Below the pieces are notes generated by a model, which was not told where the DNA came from, made no database searches, and saw only the letters and a list, made by a program, of their open reading frames with translations. 64,000 nucleotides of DNA from Trichomonas vaginalis G3 (lineage: Eukaryota > Parabasalia > Trichomonadida > Trichomonadidae). The DNA is taken from contig NC_067203.1 of the NCBI RefSeq assembly GCF_026262505.1, positions 23,727,411 through 23,791,410 on the forward strand. The letters run 5' to 3'. A program made the position numbers and the translations under genes. This document shows, piece after piece, positions 1 through 9,676 of the stretch. Within the stretch, counting starts at the first letter, position 1; each line of letters opens with the position of its first letter.

Positions 1-710
1 CAGAGCGTTTAGGAAACGACTCTTACTATGACCAAATCATTATATCAGCAACTTCAGACTCTATGGACTCAACAGCGAAAACATTTATGTCAAAAGTTCA
101 AGCCTCAGTCGTTAAAGTTCCAGATAGCGAACTCATTGAATTTCTTCAACGTTACATTCGACGTAAGAGAAAATATTATGCTATTGTAGAGTTCATACAG
201 TCAGGAATGCAAAAGACTTCAGAAGAGATGGAAAGAATTATTGACAAACACCACTTACGTCAATACTCAGGAGTTTACGATATGAAAAGACTTACAAACT
301 ACATTCTGTCAAAACTTTCAAAATACCCCTTCAAAAAGTATCCATCAAACACTTTATTAGTTTGTGACGACTTCGCCGGAAAAGGTTTAGTGTCAAAACC
401 AGACTCACCATTAGCTAACATCATAACTAAAGTCAGACATTACCATTTAACTGTAGCAATACTTATGCAAACATGGCGTTTCCTTGCTTTAAACATAAAA
501 CGTCTCATAACTGACTTCGTTATCTTTCAAGGTTTCTCACGCTATGATATTGAACTCATTTGGAAACAGTCAGGTATAACATTACCTTTTGAAGAAATTT
601 GGGAAGCATATAAGTCTCTCATCTCTCCTCGTTCATACCTTGAGATTCATATCATGACTAATACCATTAAAGTCAAAAATATTCCATGGGAACGACCAAC
701 ATTGTTTTAA
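1..710 (+). CDS. Polinton A32/FtsK-type packaging ATPase (5' part off window)
   Basis: C-terminal part of the genome-packaging ATPase that would pump element DNA into a capsid. The frame is open to the window edge. LLVCDDFAGKG (residues about 100-110 from the first methionine at 63) is a Walker B strand followed by two acidic residues. Order and motifs match the complete copy in element B (35786-36661), where the Walker A loop PPGSGKT is also visible; the stretch before position 63 (QIIISATSDS) lines up with VVICSTSGQ there. It lies next to the small capsid-cluster genes, as in B. The last bases overlap the convergent gene at 673-1098. Family assignment is firm; direct function is inferred. 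Confidence 0.85.
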   Translation, partial: ERLGNDSYYDQIIISATSDSMDSTAKTFMSKVQASVVKVPDSELIEFLQRYIRRKRKYYAIVEFIQSGMQKTSEEMERIIDKHHLRQYSGVYDMKRLTNYILSKLSKYPFKKYPSNTLLVCDDFAGKGLVSKPDSPLANIITKVRHYHLTVAILMQTWRFLALNIKRLITDFVIFQGFSRYDIELIWKQSGITLPFEEIWEAYKSLISPRSYLEIHIMTNTIKVKNIPWERPTLF

Positions 711-1098
711 AGTTTAACCTTAATTGACTGATGGTAAACAAATTCCATGCATCTCTGTCGCCATTTCTGTTAATATTTTTGCTGTCATTCATATCATCCA
801 CTTCCCCATCCGTTAGCTTTTGAGGATATGTGTTAGAATAGCTGTTCTTAAATGAAGGCTTTTCACCTTTGAGAGCATAAACTCTATAACTTTCTGCATA
901 CTTTATGTTTGAACCTCCTGAGCCATCATTGACATAAATTTTTATAGGCTTCCACCCTTTGTTCATGTTCCTGCTTCTTCCCTTAGCTCTTTTGTTCAGT
1001 AGTTCTACATCTTTATACACAGCTCCTGTCTCAGTGAATTCAACAATATTTTCATTCGTTAGCTTTACATTCAAACCCTTGTCGAGTATATTGTTCAT
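673..1098 (-). CDS. Hypothetical Polinton protein, 141 aa
   Basis: Product not recognised. A soluble, fairly polar protein with a basic middle (NKRAKGRSRNMNKGWKP) and a glycine-rich turn (NDGSGGSN). The start is placed at the ATG at 1098 because it follows the AT-rich TTTTAT...GAAATG arrangement seen before most genes of this element; an ATG at 1107 is the alternative. It is divergent from the gene at 1133, leaving a 34-bp intergenic space that must hold both promoters. Its 3' end overlaps the ATPase end by 38 bp. No counterpart is obvious in element B. Confidence 0.55.
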   Translation of the reverse strand: MNNILDKGLNVKLTNENIVEFTETGAVYKDVELLNKRAKGRSRNMNKGWKPIKIYVNDGSGGSNIKYAESYRVYALKGEKPSFKNSYSNTYPQKLTDGEVDDMNDSKNINRNGDRDAWNLFTISQLRLNFKTMLVVPMEYF

Positions 1099-1132
1099 TT
1101 CATACATATAAAAGGTTTTTATTCTATATGAA

Positions 1133-1726
1133 ATGAGAAGCAAATCCATCTTAGCTGGTGCCGTTAATGTTCCAATTGAACCAACATCAAATGTTGACTC
1201 ACGAACGACAAACAATATTGTCATAAAGAACTATAGTTCAGAGTGTTTGAAAGAAAAAGAACCAGATCTTAAGTCGGTGAATTTAAACACAGCTTCAAAC
1301 GCTAACGCTACATCAGATGTTAAGTTAGAGTATCCACCACTGGACCAAATTCTTTCAAGAGAAGCCAACGACAACCCTTACACAAATGTTCAAACAAATC
1401 CTTCAGATAACGTAGACCATTACCTTCTTCAGTTATACCAAACAATTTTACTCAAAGACGATAAGAAGCTTTTGATAAATCTTATAAGTAAGAACCAAAT
1501 AATTCTAACAAAGGAGGACCTTGAAAATGTTATATCACGAATAACAGGAAAGCAATGTGTCATTGACTATCTCGACCCTGAAATCGAATGCTGTGGTCAA
1601 ACTCCACTATTCATGAAAATAGGTAACATCCGCATCATTGAAACACCAGGAACTACAGGAGTTGAGTTTAAGTATAAATATTCGAACGAGTATACAAAAC
1701 TTTCAACGACTATAAACTTTGTTTGA
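1133..1726 (+). CDS. Capsid-cluster protein with EIxCCG motif
   Basis: Unknown function, 197 aa. The C-terminal half (about residues 100-197) aligns by eye with the element B protein at 39696-40277: both contain a leucine-rich helix followed by a DPEIECCG / EPDIACCG segment and a short beta-rich tail. The N-terminal 90 residues are low-complexity and probably disordered. In both elements the gene sits beside the penton-like gene, suggesting a virion or assembly role; this is inference from position. The start follows TTTTTATTCTATATGAAATG, the usual promoter arrangement of the element. Confidence 0.7.
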   Translation: MRSKSILAGAVNVPIEPTSNVDSRTTNNIVIKNYSSECLKEKEPDLKSVNLNTASNANATSDVKLEYPPLDQILSREANDNPYTNVQTNPSDNVDHYLLQLYQTILLKDDKKLLINLISKNQIILTKEDLENVISRITGKQCVIDYLDPEIECCGQTPLFMKIGNIRIIETPGTTGVEFKYKYSNEYTKLSTTINFV

Positions 1727-1742
1727 AATATGTTTTAGTAAA

Positions 1743-1982
1743 TTAAAGCAATTTGTAATATCTATCCAAAACTTCTTCAACAGTATCGAACTCATCTTCA
1801 TAATGCAAACCTAATCTTATTGACTTGGTGCAGTTTTCACTAACACAATATTTTTCTGTTCTCTTGACTGACATAACTAACTCATTTGTTTCATCAAACA
1901 GCAACAACCAAAGTTCATGACCTAATACATAACATTCATACTTTATATTTTTAGCTCTGAGTTCTCTTGTAAGCTGTTGCAT
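1743..1982 (-). CDS. Small hypothetical protein, 79 aa
   Basis: Not recognised. Acidic C-terminus (YEDEFDTVEEVLDRYY) and three cysteines. Its ATG at 1982 follows TTTTTCGAAAATATTAAATG, which resembles the promoters of neighbouring genes, and its start overlaps the end of the penton-like gene by 40 bp, so the two were probably kept together. No clear counterpart in B. Confidence 0.5.
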   Translation of the reverse strand: MQQLTRELRAKNIKYECYVLGHELWLLLFDETNELVMSVKRTEKYCVSENCTKSIRLGLHYEDEFDTVEEVLDRYYKLL

Positions 1983-2719
1983 TTAATATTTTCGAAAAAG
2001 TCAACTTCAACAGTCATTCGCACTGGTGCCTTCAGTTCTACAGGCTCTCCTTGAAAGTCAACAAGTCTGAATTGCATGTCTTTCAAATTATGAGGACTAA
2101 TGCGAACCCATTTACCTAAATGAGTTGCTATGACAGGAACGTTTGGAATGAACATTGAATTGACTGCATAACAGAAGGATTTATATTCTACTGAACCTTT
2201 ACTATTAACTCCTGAAATACCTGTGACATTAGCTATTTTTGACTCAACGTACAAACAATTACCATAACATACGTATGGAACAGATTTCATCTCAATCGTT
2301 TTGTCAACACTTTTCAAAGGAAATGTCATATGGTATGCTCCCAAAAGAAGTTGTACTCTATGACTCATTCGTGTTATCTTAAACTCCTTCACATAACTGA
2401 ACTTCAAAACTCCTGCAATAAGTTTAACATTCATTAAGTTTTCTTCGTTATCCTTGTTTATTGTAGTATTTATGAGAGCATTTAACACTCCAGCTAATGT
2501 TTCCATCTTATATTCTACATTATTGTGAAATCTTATTTCGTGCTTCTTTCCATCTATTTCAAGCTCCATGAAATCTGTTTCATCTGTTATAACGAATGAA
2601 GCGATAGTATTGAAGTCAACCATTCTGAATGCAAGTGGCTCATTCTGTAGACCTAAGTTTGTTTGTAGCTTTACTGTCCCGTATTCGTTTGGGTCTGTAC
2701 TTTGCAAATAGAACAACAT
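1943..2719 (-). CDS. Penton-like minor capsid protein (single jelly roll)
   Basis: About 258 aa. Beta-rich, with the block LLLGAYHMTFP followed by YVCYGNCLYVES, then NSMFIPNVPVI and a C-terminal MQFRLVDFQGEPVEL segment. The same order occurs in the element B protein at 38891-39691 (YYQQFPITG, LYIVSNLGSKC, NINLTLVDANFVPVKLLCP). This fits the Polinton minor capsid (penton) protein, which occupies capsid vertices. The start is taken at the ATG at 2719 because the promoter-like TTTTAATGAGAATAAAATG precedes it. It is divergent from the gene at 2737 with only 17 bp between the two ATGs. Confidence 0.72.
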   Translation of the reverse strand: MLFYLQSTDPNEYGTVKLQTNLGLQNEPLAFRMVDFNTIASFVITDETDFMELEIDGKKHEIRFHNNVEYKMETLAGVLNALINTTINKDNEENLMNVKLIAGVLKFSYVKEFKITRMSHRVQLLLGAYHMTFPLKSVDKTIEMKSVPYVCYGNCLYVESKIANVTGISGVNSKGSVEYKSFCYAVNSMFIPNVPVIATHLGKWVRISPHNLKDMQFRLVDFQGEPVELKAPVRMTVEVDFFENIKCNSLQENSELKI

Positions 2720-2736
2720 TTTATTCTCATTAAAAT
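2720..2736. promoter_or_regulatory. 17-bp divergent promoter
   Basis: The whole space between two divergent start codons is 17 bp of A/T-rich sequence that reads TTATTCTCATTAAAAT towards the right gene and its near mirror towards the penton gene. Both directions resemble the TTTTAY...AAATG arrangement found before other genes of these elements. Confidence 0.5.
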
Positions 2737-3903
2737 ATGAGTATAGCTGCATATGCGTATGAAGCTGACAGAGCTAAACGTTTATATTTTGGTCAATACT
2801 CTCTCACACTTACTGACAAATATATTGTTATCAGTGATGGAAATACCGAGAAATACATAACATGGAAGGACTATGAAAAGTTTGACCCTATTTTAACTCC
2901 ATGTACTATGCCATTCATTGTAAATGGTGAAGTTGTCATGAAGAACGACACGACAGTATATAAGTCTGTATATGAAGCGTTAGAATATATGTTGAATTAT
3001 AATCCCGAAAGATTTGACCCAAGCACTACACCATGTGCAATGCCTTTTATTAAGGACGGTGAAATCGTAAGAGTTCCGGATTCAACGGTTTATACTGCTG
3101 TTCAAAACAGTTTACAAAACATTTTAGCGAATATCTTTAATTCAGAAACTACAGAAATAAAATTACCATATATAACAGATGCTAAAGAAATTAAATCAAA
3201 AACGACAACATTATTTACGTCACTTAATGATTTAATGACTTATATCATTAATATTCCTGCACCAACTACAGCATTTGATCCAAACTCGACGGTTTGCAGT
3301 GTACCTTTCATAAATGACAGTTCAGTAATTGTTTTAAGGGATTCAACAGTTAATGAATCATTAAAGGCGTCATTAATGAAAATCATTGATTTTAACTCAT
3401 TCACGAATACATATAATTCATTCATTAATGTTTCATATGCTTCTAAAGAAGGTGAGCCAAAAACTATCAATAAAGCGGTGTATGAAATAAAAGCATCAAC
3501 GACGAAATTGAATTCGTTAACTTTTGACGGTGATAGTTTCGTTAATGACATAACATCGGGGAAAACAATTTTAACGAAAGAATATTTAAAATCTCATGTT
3601 AGTGAGTTCGTTGAAATTGAAAAAGAAGGTGGAATTAAGTTCGATCCACTGAGTTTCATTTTCAGCTTAGCGAATGCAGGTGTTAGTTTCGCTGAATGGA
3701 CAACTATACAGAGTGAAATAAATGCAATATGGACGTTTTTGGGGTCAAAAGCGGGAATGGGTGAGCTTGTAAATGCTGCAAGAACATTAGGTGAAACAGG
3801 AAATTTTGTAGATGGTTTTAAAAGACTTGTTTCAAATGTTTTAACAAACACAAAGAAATTATTTAGATATACCATACATAACGGACGGATTTTCGAACAG
3901 TAG
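2737..3903 (+). CDS. Repeat-containing fibre-like structural protein
   Basis: 388 aa, not assigned to a named family. Three internal repeats begin near residues 49, 92 and 185 with the pattern FDPxxTPCxMPFI, then a GE(I/V)V turn and a DSTVY/DTTVY segment leading into a helix (SLxxI). Asparagine/threonine-rich, no signal peptide. It lies directly upstream of the phage-like fibre genes on the same strand, so a fibre shaft or spike role is likely, but that is inference from context and repeat structure. Confidence 0.6.
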   Translation: MSIAAYAYEADRAKRLYFGQYSLTLTDKYIVISDGNTEKYITWKDYEKFDPILTPCTMPFIVNGEVVMKNDTTVYKSVYEALEYMLNYNPERFDPSTTPCAMPFIKDGEIVRVPDSTVYTAVQNSLQNILANIFNSETTEIKLPYITDAKEIKSKTTTLFTSLNDLMTYIINIPAPTTAFDPNSTVCSVPFINDSSVIVLRDSTVNESLKASLMKIIDFNSFTNTYNSFINVSYASKEGEPKTINKAVYEIKASTTKLNSLTFDGDSFVNDITSGKTILTKEYLKSHVSEFVEIEKEGGIKFDPLSFIFSLANAGVSFAEWTTIQSEINAIWTFLGSKAGMGELVNAARTLGETGNFVDGFKRLVSNVLTNTKKLFRYTIHNGRIFEQ

Positions 3904-3920
3904 CAACAAACCCTCCGGTT

Positions 3921-4333
3921 ATGGCTGCGTTGATGATGGTTAGAGATATAAAACCACGTAACGACGGGAACGAAGAACATGAACAACAGGATACTGGTCG
4001 GGTTATTCGAGACATTAAAAACGTGTATCCTGAAGTTATTGATTTATTTAGAGGAGTTAATGATTCAATTTCAAAACATTCTATAACCCTCGATAAGAGA
4101 ATAAATTAACAGATTATATATTCGTCATTATTGCAGAACTAATGAAGAGAATAAATGAAAAAGGAATTGGTGATATCATTAATGTCAGCGATGTAATGAT
4201 GAAAAGAAATTTTGACTCATTATTTACAAAACCGAAAACAGAATATAGTCTTTATGACGTAATTACCGAATTAATGAAAAAGATTAATGATAATAAGAGT
4301 TCTGGCGGAAGAGTTGAAATTAGAAGTGAATGA
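3921..4333 (+). CDS. Two short fibre-cluster reading frames
   Basis: Two short proteins (62 aa at 3921-4109 and 63 aa at 4142-4333), both polar and helix-rich (VYPEVIDLFRGVNDSI; LYDVITELMKKIND). They lie between the repeat protein and the collar fibre on the same strand. They may be separate small proteins or remains of the N-terminal part of the fibre. No function recognised. Confidence 0.4.
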
Positions 4334-5720
4334 TGTTAATGAGAAATTAGCCGAAAAAGCAGACAAAAATGAGCTTTTAGCTCTGAGTGATAAAGTCAAG
4401 AACCACGTTCATTATATAACTTCAGACGAACAGATTATAACGGACTACCATGGATATTTAACACGAAGTGATGAAGTAAAGACGGAAGACCCCAATGAAA
4501 GAAGATATAAATACATTCGTGCTAAAGGTTATGACATAAGCTGTACTGTACAGTATGACACAGGTAAAGCACCAGAAGCATTTGGTTATACCGGTGAAAT
4601 TTATGCCTCTACTTTCTCTGTTAAAGGTGTATTAGTTGAACCAAGATTTACTTTGAGAGTTAAGTCAAAAATAACGTTTGAAGATGCTATTAAAAGTAAA
4701 GCTGACAAAGATGAACTTGACGCAATGAACAAAGTTTTGAAATCTCATAAACACAACATCTCCGATATAAATGAACTTCAAGCTACATTAGACAGTAAAG
4801 CCGACAAGAACCATACAAACGAATCCTTCACTACTGTTAGAGCAGACGACATAATATTGAACTATACCCTTGGTTCAAGTGCACCTTTAGAGAATCCAAG
4901 TACAAGCGTAAAAGATACACTAAACTCCTTAAATAACAAATGTATGAACATTGAAGGTCATGCCAGAAACTTTGAAGCACATGAACTACCAACAATGTTA
5001 GATAATAAAGCTGACAAGAACCATACACATAAATCCTTCACTACTGTTGGTATAGAAAGTATTGAAGGAACGGTTGAAGAAACTGGTGGGGATGCATTAT
5101 ATTGTAAACCTCCTAACTTTCCACAAGGTTTAACATCGGATGACGACATAACGACGATGAGAAACATTAGATGTAAAGATGTTTATGTCATGAAGGATGA
5201 ACATAATATTAAATTCACTGCTCAAGATTTATATGACAAGAAAGCAGACAAAACAGAGCTTCAAACATTAAAGACAGAAATACTTCAAACATTATATCCT
5301 ATAGGCTCTATTTATACGTCAATGAACTCAACAAATCCAGCAACAGTTTTAGGTTTTGGTACATGGCAGCAGATTGTAGACAAATTCTTATACTGTGCTA
5401 ACTCTTCAAAGCAAACAGGAGGTTCGAAGAAAATTACTGAAGCAAACCTTCCACCGCACACTCATACAGGAACTACAAACACAACAGGTAGTCATTCACA
5501 TTCAATAACAAAAAGAGGTTATACAAATCTTGCAGCAGGTTCGGATAGACAGGGAATGCATAGATATGATATTTCAAGTGACCCAGTAGATTCAAGCGCA
5601 GGTATTTTCTGTGGAACCGCAGGAAATCATTCACATACTTTCACAACAAATCCAACAGGCTCGGGTGCAGATTACATGCCACCATTTGTGACTGTATTCG
5701 CATGGTATAGAGTTCAATGA
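4287..5720 (+). CDS. Phage-like tail fibre with collar/tip domain
   Basis: Up to 477 aa. Shaft region has repeated short coiled segments of the type LDSKADKNHT / LDNKADKNHT (residues about 165 and 240) alternating with beta segments. From about residue 338 comes a tip resembling phage tail-collar/baseplate fibres: YPIGSIYTS, FGTWQQIVDKFLY, GGSKKITEANLPPHTHTG, then SHSHS, NHSHTF and DYMPPFVTVFAW. Pairs of histidines (HTH, HSH) are typical of metal-binding fibre tips in phages. Such a protein would form the receptor-binding spike of a particle. Element B has a homologue at 25369-27363. Domain call is from motif recognition; role is inferred. Confidence 0.75.
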   Translation: MIIRVLAEELKLEVNDVNEKLAEKADKNELLALSDKVKNHVHYITSDEQIITDYHGYLTRSDEVKTEDPNERRYKYIRAKGYDISCTVQYDTGKAPEAFGYTGEIYASTFSVKGVLVEPRFTLRVKSKITFEDAIKSKADKDELDAMNKVLKSHKHNISDINELQATLDSKADKNHTNESFTTVRADDIILNYTLGSSAPLENPSTSVKDTLNSLNNKCMNIEGHARNFEAHELPTMLDNKADKNHTHKSFTTVGIESIEGTVEETGGDALYCKPPNFPQGLTSDDDITTMRNIRCKDVYVMKDEHNIKFTAQDLYDKKADKTELQTLKTEILQTLYPIGSIYTSMNSTNPATVLGFGTWQQIVDKFLYCANSSKQTGGSKKITEANLPPHTHTGTTNTTGSHSHSITKRGYTNLAAGSDRQGMHRYDISSDPVDSSAGIFCGTAGNHSHTFTTNPTGSGADYMPPFVTVFAWYRVQ

Positions 5721-5760
5721 ACGCGCTTGAGCCTAGAATAAACTCTTTAACTTTACATAA

Positions 5761-6783
5761 ATGAGCTTGAAAGAAGTATTCGAACAACATCCATGGAGGT
5801 CATTTAAGAAGTTCAATGAAGCTGCAAAGAGTTCGGGATTTACTAACAGAGCTGAAGTGAAAAGGTTCTTTGACAAAAATGTTGTACATCAAACAAAATA
5901 AATCCTACGACTACTTTTTACCAATTTACTCCAACACTCCTGACGCATACCAATTTGACACTCTCATTCAAAGCAAGAAAAGGAGGACATAAACCATTCC
6001 TCATCTTCATAAATGTTAACACTCGTAAAGCATATGCATATCCAATGAGGAATAAAGGAACTCGTGAAGTGTTAAGAGTTTTACAAAAGTTTGTAGCAGA
6101 ACATAGCCCAAGTACTTTAACATCAGACCAAGACAGTGCATACCTCAGCAATGAAATCACAGATTTCTCATTAAGCATAACATAACTCACTACACTACTG
6201 AAGACCATAACCATAACATACTCGGCATCATAAACCGCTTCATAAGGACTCTCAGAGATTTAAATCAAGAGCAGACTTTACCGAAGAAACAATGAAACAT
6301 TTTCTCGAAGTATAATTCCTCAACACATTCTACAACAGGACATACACCAAATTCAATGACACAACAACAAGAAAAAAGTATATACAAAAGAAACTAAGTC
6401 AAACACAAAATATCAGAAATTCAAAACAATTTACCCTCATTCCTGGTACAAAAGTTCGTGTAGTTCTTGACGACAAACCGTTGACAAAGAAACGTTTAAG
6501 GTTAAGTCGAAATTATTATATAGTAGACTCTACGCAAGGTAATGGATATCTTATAAAAGCTGCTGACGACTCCATAGCATTTTACCCTCGTCATAAATTA
6601 GTCGAAAGTAGTAATGCAAACTTGCTGAAACCATTGACGAAGCAAAGCGAGGAGTGGTTATTGAAATACTTGACTACAACACAAACGATGACACTTATAA
6701 AAGTAAGATATGAAGGAGGCGTTGAAGATGTTATACCATCTAAGAACTTGAGAGAGTCAAAGCCAACTCATCTGGACCATTAG
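5761..6783 (+). pseudogene. rve-type integrase locus, broken
   Basis: Polinton integrase that would insert element DNA and make a 6-bp target duplication. Parts in order: short N-terminal piece starting at 5761 (after CTTTACATAAATG), a catalytic-core part with FLIFINVNTRKAYAYPM and LTSDQDSAYL, the HNILGIINRFIRTLRD helix, and a C-terminal beta-rich part (VRYEGGVEDVIPSKNL). The locus is broken, about three breaks. Element B has its own copy on the opposite strand (27366-28323). Confidence 0.8.
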
Positions 6784-6916
6784 AGCGGGAGTATTGGAAA
6801 GACAAAAATATGCCAGAAAGAATAAGAAAATTCATCTAAACTTTTTCATTAGATGTAAATCAGACATGAATGAGAACAATCATGATATCATTAATGTTTT
6901 CATAAATTTACACCAA

Positions 6917-6984
6917 AAAATAATGTTTAGGTGAAGAGGTGAGATCTCACCCGTTTTTTCACCTGTTTTTCACCCCGTGAATTT
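6917..6984. promoter_or_regulatory. Palindrome-iteron site A1 (GGTGA type)
   Basis: Contains AGGTGAAGAGGTGA, the 14-bp perfect palindrome GGTGAGATCTCACC, then two further TCACC copies each preceded by a T-run and spaced about 12 bp. Five such sites occur in element A. Probably a protein-binding site. Confidence 0.6.
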
Positions 6985-7063
6985 TCATGAATTTCCTTAT
7001 GAAAGAAAAAATAACGCTAATTTTATTTTATTTATTTTTTTTATTTTGTATGTAAAGACAGAA

Positions 7064-7674
7064 ATGACAAACATTGAGTTTTGAAACAGTTAGAAAGATA
7101 GACAATGACACCAAAATGGTTAGAATAGGTGATTTAAACGTAAGATACTCAAAGAAATACAACAAATATTCTTTGTCAGACATTATATCTCCATCTGGAA
7201 AGAAAGCAAAGGACTGGGTTAGAATTGCTTCTACTCAGAAAATTTTGACAAGAAATCCTGAGCTTATGATATCAGTAGCATTTTCGGAACAAGAGTATAT
7301 TCATTGACAAAAGTCTTATACCAATAATTCTTCTATGGATTGATCCAGTTGTTGGATATAACTTCATAACATATGGTTCATTCGATACGGAACGTTGCAG
7401 TGAAGGCTTACTTTACATCGTTCAGAAACCGAAGGACTTCAATACAAAGAGATATAAGATAGGAAGGACATATAATATAACTCAAAGATATGACTCTACA
7501 GTCAATAGAGTCAAGGTTGTGCTTGTAAATGATATGAGAGCTGCTGAAACAGAACTACTTGAAAAGTTTGAGAAAATGTATGGTGCTCCCACGAAAGGTA
7601 AAGAAACGTTTGAAGTAGATGAGATAGATAAAGCTATAAAATTATTTGACGAAGTTGCTGAAAAATACATGTAA
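7064..7674 (+). pseudogene. KilA-N plus GIY-YIG (T5orf172-like) protein locus, broken
   Basis: Counterpart of the open gene at 33417-34031 in element B, nearly identical by eye. N-terminal part is KilA-N-like (NVRYSKKYNKYSLSDI, DWVRIASTQKIL, ILLWIDPVVGYN); the C-terminal part is a GIY-YIG/T5orf172-like module (LLYIVQ, YKIGRTYNITQRYDS, RAAETELLEKF, GKETFEV). KilA-N domains bind DNA and are common in large DNA viruses. The locus is broken, one or two breaks. It starts after a T-rich leader ending TGTATGTAAAGACAGAAATG. Confidence 0.75.
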
Positions 7675-7731
7675 AGCGTTTATTTTTTGTCTTTTGTGAA
7701 AATTCATGAAATTTGGTCATTTTTCACCAAA

Positions 7732-7797
7732 AATAATGTTTAGGTGAAGAGGTGAGATCTCACCCGTTTTTTCACCTGTTTTTTCACCCCCGTGAAT
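7732..7797. promoter_or_regulatory. Palindrome-iteron site A2 (GGTGA type)
   Basis: Same design and orientation as the site at 6917: two AGGTGA, the GGTGAGATCTCACC palindrome, then TCACC repeats after T-runs. It lies between the KilA-N/GIY-YIG locus and the next gene; an inverted copy follows that gene. Confidence 0.6.
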
Positions 7798-7873
7798 TTT
7801 CATGAATTTCCTTAAGACAGAAAAAATAAAGTTAGTTTTATTTTTATTTATTTTTTTATTTTGTATAAAAGAT

Positions 7874-8815
7874 ATGATTTCAACAATCGGCACAACAACA
7901 ATTCAAACAACAACAGCACCAAACTCGTTAGTCATGAATCCTACGTCAATGTTAGTAGAGATGAAAAGCTTCATTCCTTCTTCATTTACTTTCGAAACAG
8001 AAATACAAAGAATAAAGCAAGAACTTTTAACAAGTAATTTAGACTGTACCGCACAGGATGAAGAAAATGAAGAATATCTTTATGACATGCAGGACATTAT
8101 TGACCATTTACCCAAATTGCCTGAAATCCAACAACAAAAACTAACTATTCCTGAATTCGATGAAATTGAAGTTAAAGTTACTGATTCAGTAGAAATAAAG
8201 AAGTTCATACGTAAGGTTAACTATGAGTTTCTAGGATATCATTGCAACCATAAAGTTATGGACAAAGATTGCGATATGGTATATAAGAATGTTTCTGATA
8301 TATATAAATCGGAGGAGTTTAAGACATACGACAACTTTGTTTCATTAGTTGCTGAATGTGTATGGCAGATAAGAGATAAAGATAGAAGAGGTAAAGTATG
8401 GAACGGACAAATAAAACCCGCAGCTTTTGAGTTAAAGAAAACCATTGACGCCTTAGTTGTTCTAGCAGGTCAAATTTCAATGTATAACGCAAAAATGAAT
8501 CCGCAATGTTCTAAATGTAAAGCAGCAATGAGGAAATATAACTACTCCGTCAAAGAGATAGAACGTATGAGAAACGACTATGCTGACTTAAAGAAAGAAG
8601 TAGAGAAACCAGTAGAAGATAAAATGGGCATGTTAGCATTTCTGAACAAAAACTATCCAACAGCAGAAGATTTCCTTCTGTCTGACGTCAAGAAGAAATA
8701 TAAAGAGACTTTCGGCATGATTAAAACATTCGATGTACTAAAAGAAGAAATAGAAGCTACGAAATTGTTTAGGATTTCAAATATACATCATACAATTCAT
8801 GTAAAACGCTTGTGA
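7874..8815 (+). CDS. Conserved Polinton protein, CxxC-containing, 313 aa
   Basis: Unknown function. Starts at the ATG at 7874; a longer frame from 7802 would begin in the T-rich leader and read a spurious hydrophobic stretch. Mostly helical and charged, with a PQCSKCKAAMRKYNYS segment that could be half of a zinc site and a coiled region afterwards (IERMRNDYADLKKEVE). Element B has a close homologue at 32079-32957, missing a short internal stretch. In both elements the gene is flanked by inverted palindrome-iteron sites and lies near KilA-N genes, suggesting a DNA-associated or regulatory job. No family recognised. Confidence 0.65.
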   Translation: MISTIGTTTIQTTTAPNSLVMNPTSMLVEMKSFIPSSFTFETEIQRIKQELLTSNLDCTAQDEENEEYLYDMQDIIDHLPKLPEIQQQKLTIPEFDEIEVKVTDSVEIKKFIRKVNYEFLGYHCNHKVMDKDCDMVYKNVSDIYKSEEFKTYDNFVSLVAECVWQIRDKDRRGKVWNGQIKPAAFELKKTIDALVVLAGQISMYNAKMNPQCSKCKAAMRKYNYSVKEIERMRNDYADLKKEVEKPVEDKMGMLAFLNKNYPTAEDFLLSDVKKKYKETFGMIKTFDVLKEEIEATKLFRISNIHHTIHVKRL

Positions 8816-8877
8816 AAAAGAGGTGAAAAAACAGGTGAAAAAACGGGTGAGATCTCACCTCTTCACCTAAACATTAT
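8816..8877. promoter_or_regulatory. Palindrome-iteron site A3 (inverted)
   Basis: Begins right after the stop codon of the preceding gene: three GGTGA copies with A-runs, the GGTGAGATCTCACC palindrome, then CTTCACCT. It is the mirror image of the site at 7732, so the two sites bracket the gene 7874-8815. Confidence 0.6.
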
Positions 8878-9099
8878 TTTTGCTGAATTCAGCACAAAAT
8901 TCTGAGTAAAATGACATACGGCATGTGTCAAACCGTTGAGTTTTCTCAAATTTTAAAAATTGCTGCGGAAAGTTCGTCAAAAAAGTGAAGGTTCCGATGG
9001 TTTCAAACCGCCATACTTTACATGAAGATAGTTTACAATGTCAACTAAATATCATGTACGATAGAAACGGTTATGTAAAGTTTACATTTTGTAAAGTTT

Positions 9100-9310
9100 T
9101 GTCCTGATTCAAGACAAGTCTTGTATTTTTTCAGAACAAGTCTTGTATTTTTTCAAGACAAATCTTGTCCTGATTCAGAACAAGTCTTGTATTTTTTAGT
9201 CAGTTTTTCTTGTAAAGTTCTCAAATTTGAGAACAATTGTCCTGATTCAAGACAAGTCTTGTATTTTTTCAAGACAAATCTTGTCCTGATTCAGAACAAG
9301 TCTTGCACTT
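9100..9310. repeat. Palindromic satellite of element A (CAAGAC-AA-GTCTTG)
   Basis: Short units of roughly 20-45 bp carry the inverted repeat CAAGAC/GTCTTG with a 2-bp centre, joined by TTTTTTCA or CCTGATTCA linkers. A separate palindrome CTCAAATTTGAG is embedded. Element B has a related array at 35070-35675 with a changed core. The rest of 8877-9676 holds no gene I can support. Confidence 0.6.
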
Positions 9311-9676
9311 TTTCAGGAAATCCTATCGTCCAACTTTACAAATGTCACTTTTTCAACATGATTGCATTTTGGTCGGGGGACAACTTTCTCTCAATTTTGT
9401 CACTTTTTCTATCGTCGTGTTTGTCACTTTTCCCTCAGGGTGTGTGTCAGAAAATATCCAAAATCTTTATAGCCTCGTATCTCCTTCAATTCTTGACGTT
9501 TGACATGTATGACACACCATCATTCAATTCAGAATTATGTGCTGAATCTTATGACCTTCATTTGTTCGTGACTTCTTTTCACATATGTAACCATGAATTT
9601 TTAACATTTCTTTAACACAGAAAATAAAGTTAGTTTTATTTTTATTTATTTTTTTATCCGGAATATAAAGACAGTA

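Noticed and set aside
9121-9615. 164-codon plus-strand frame rich in F, S and C
   Set aside because: Begins inside the palindromic satellite, has no promoter-like string and no homologue in element B.
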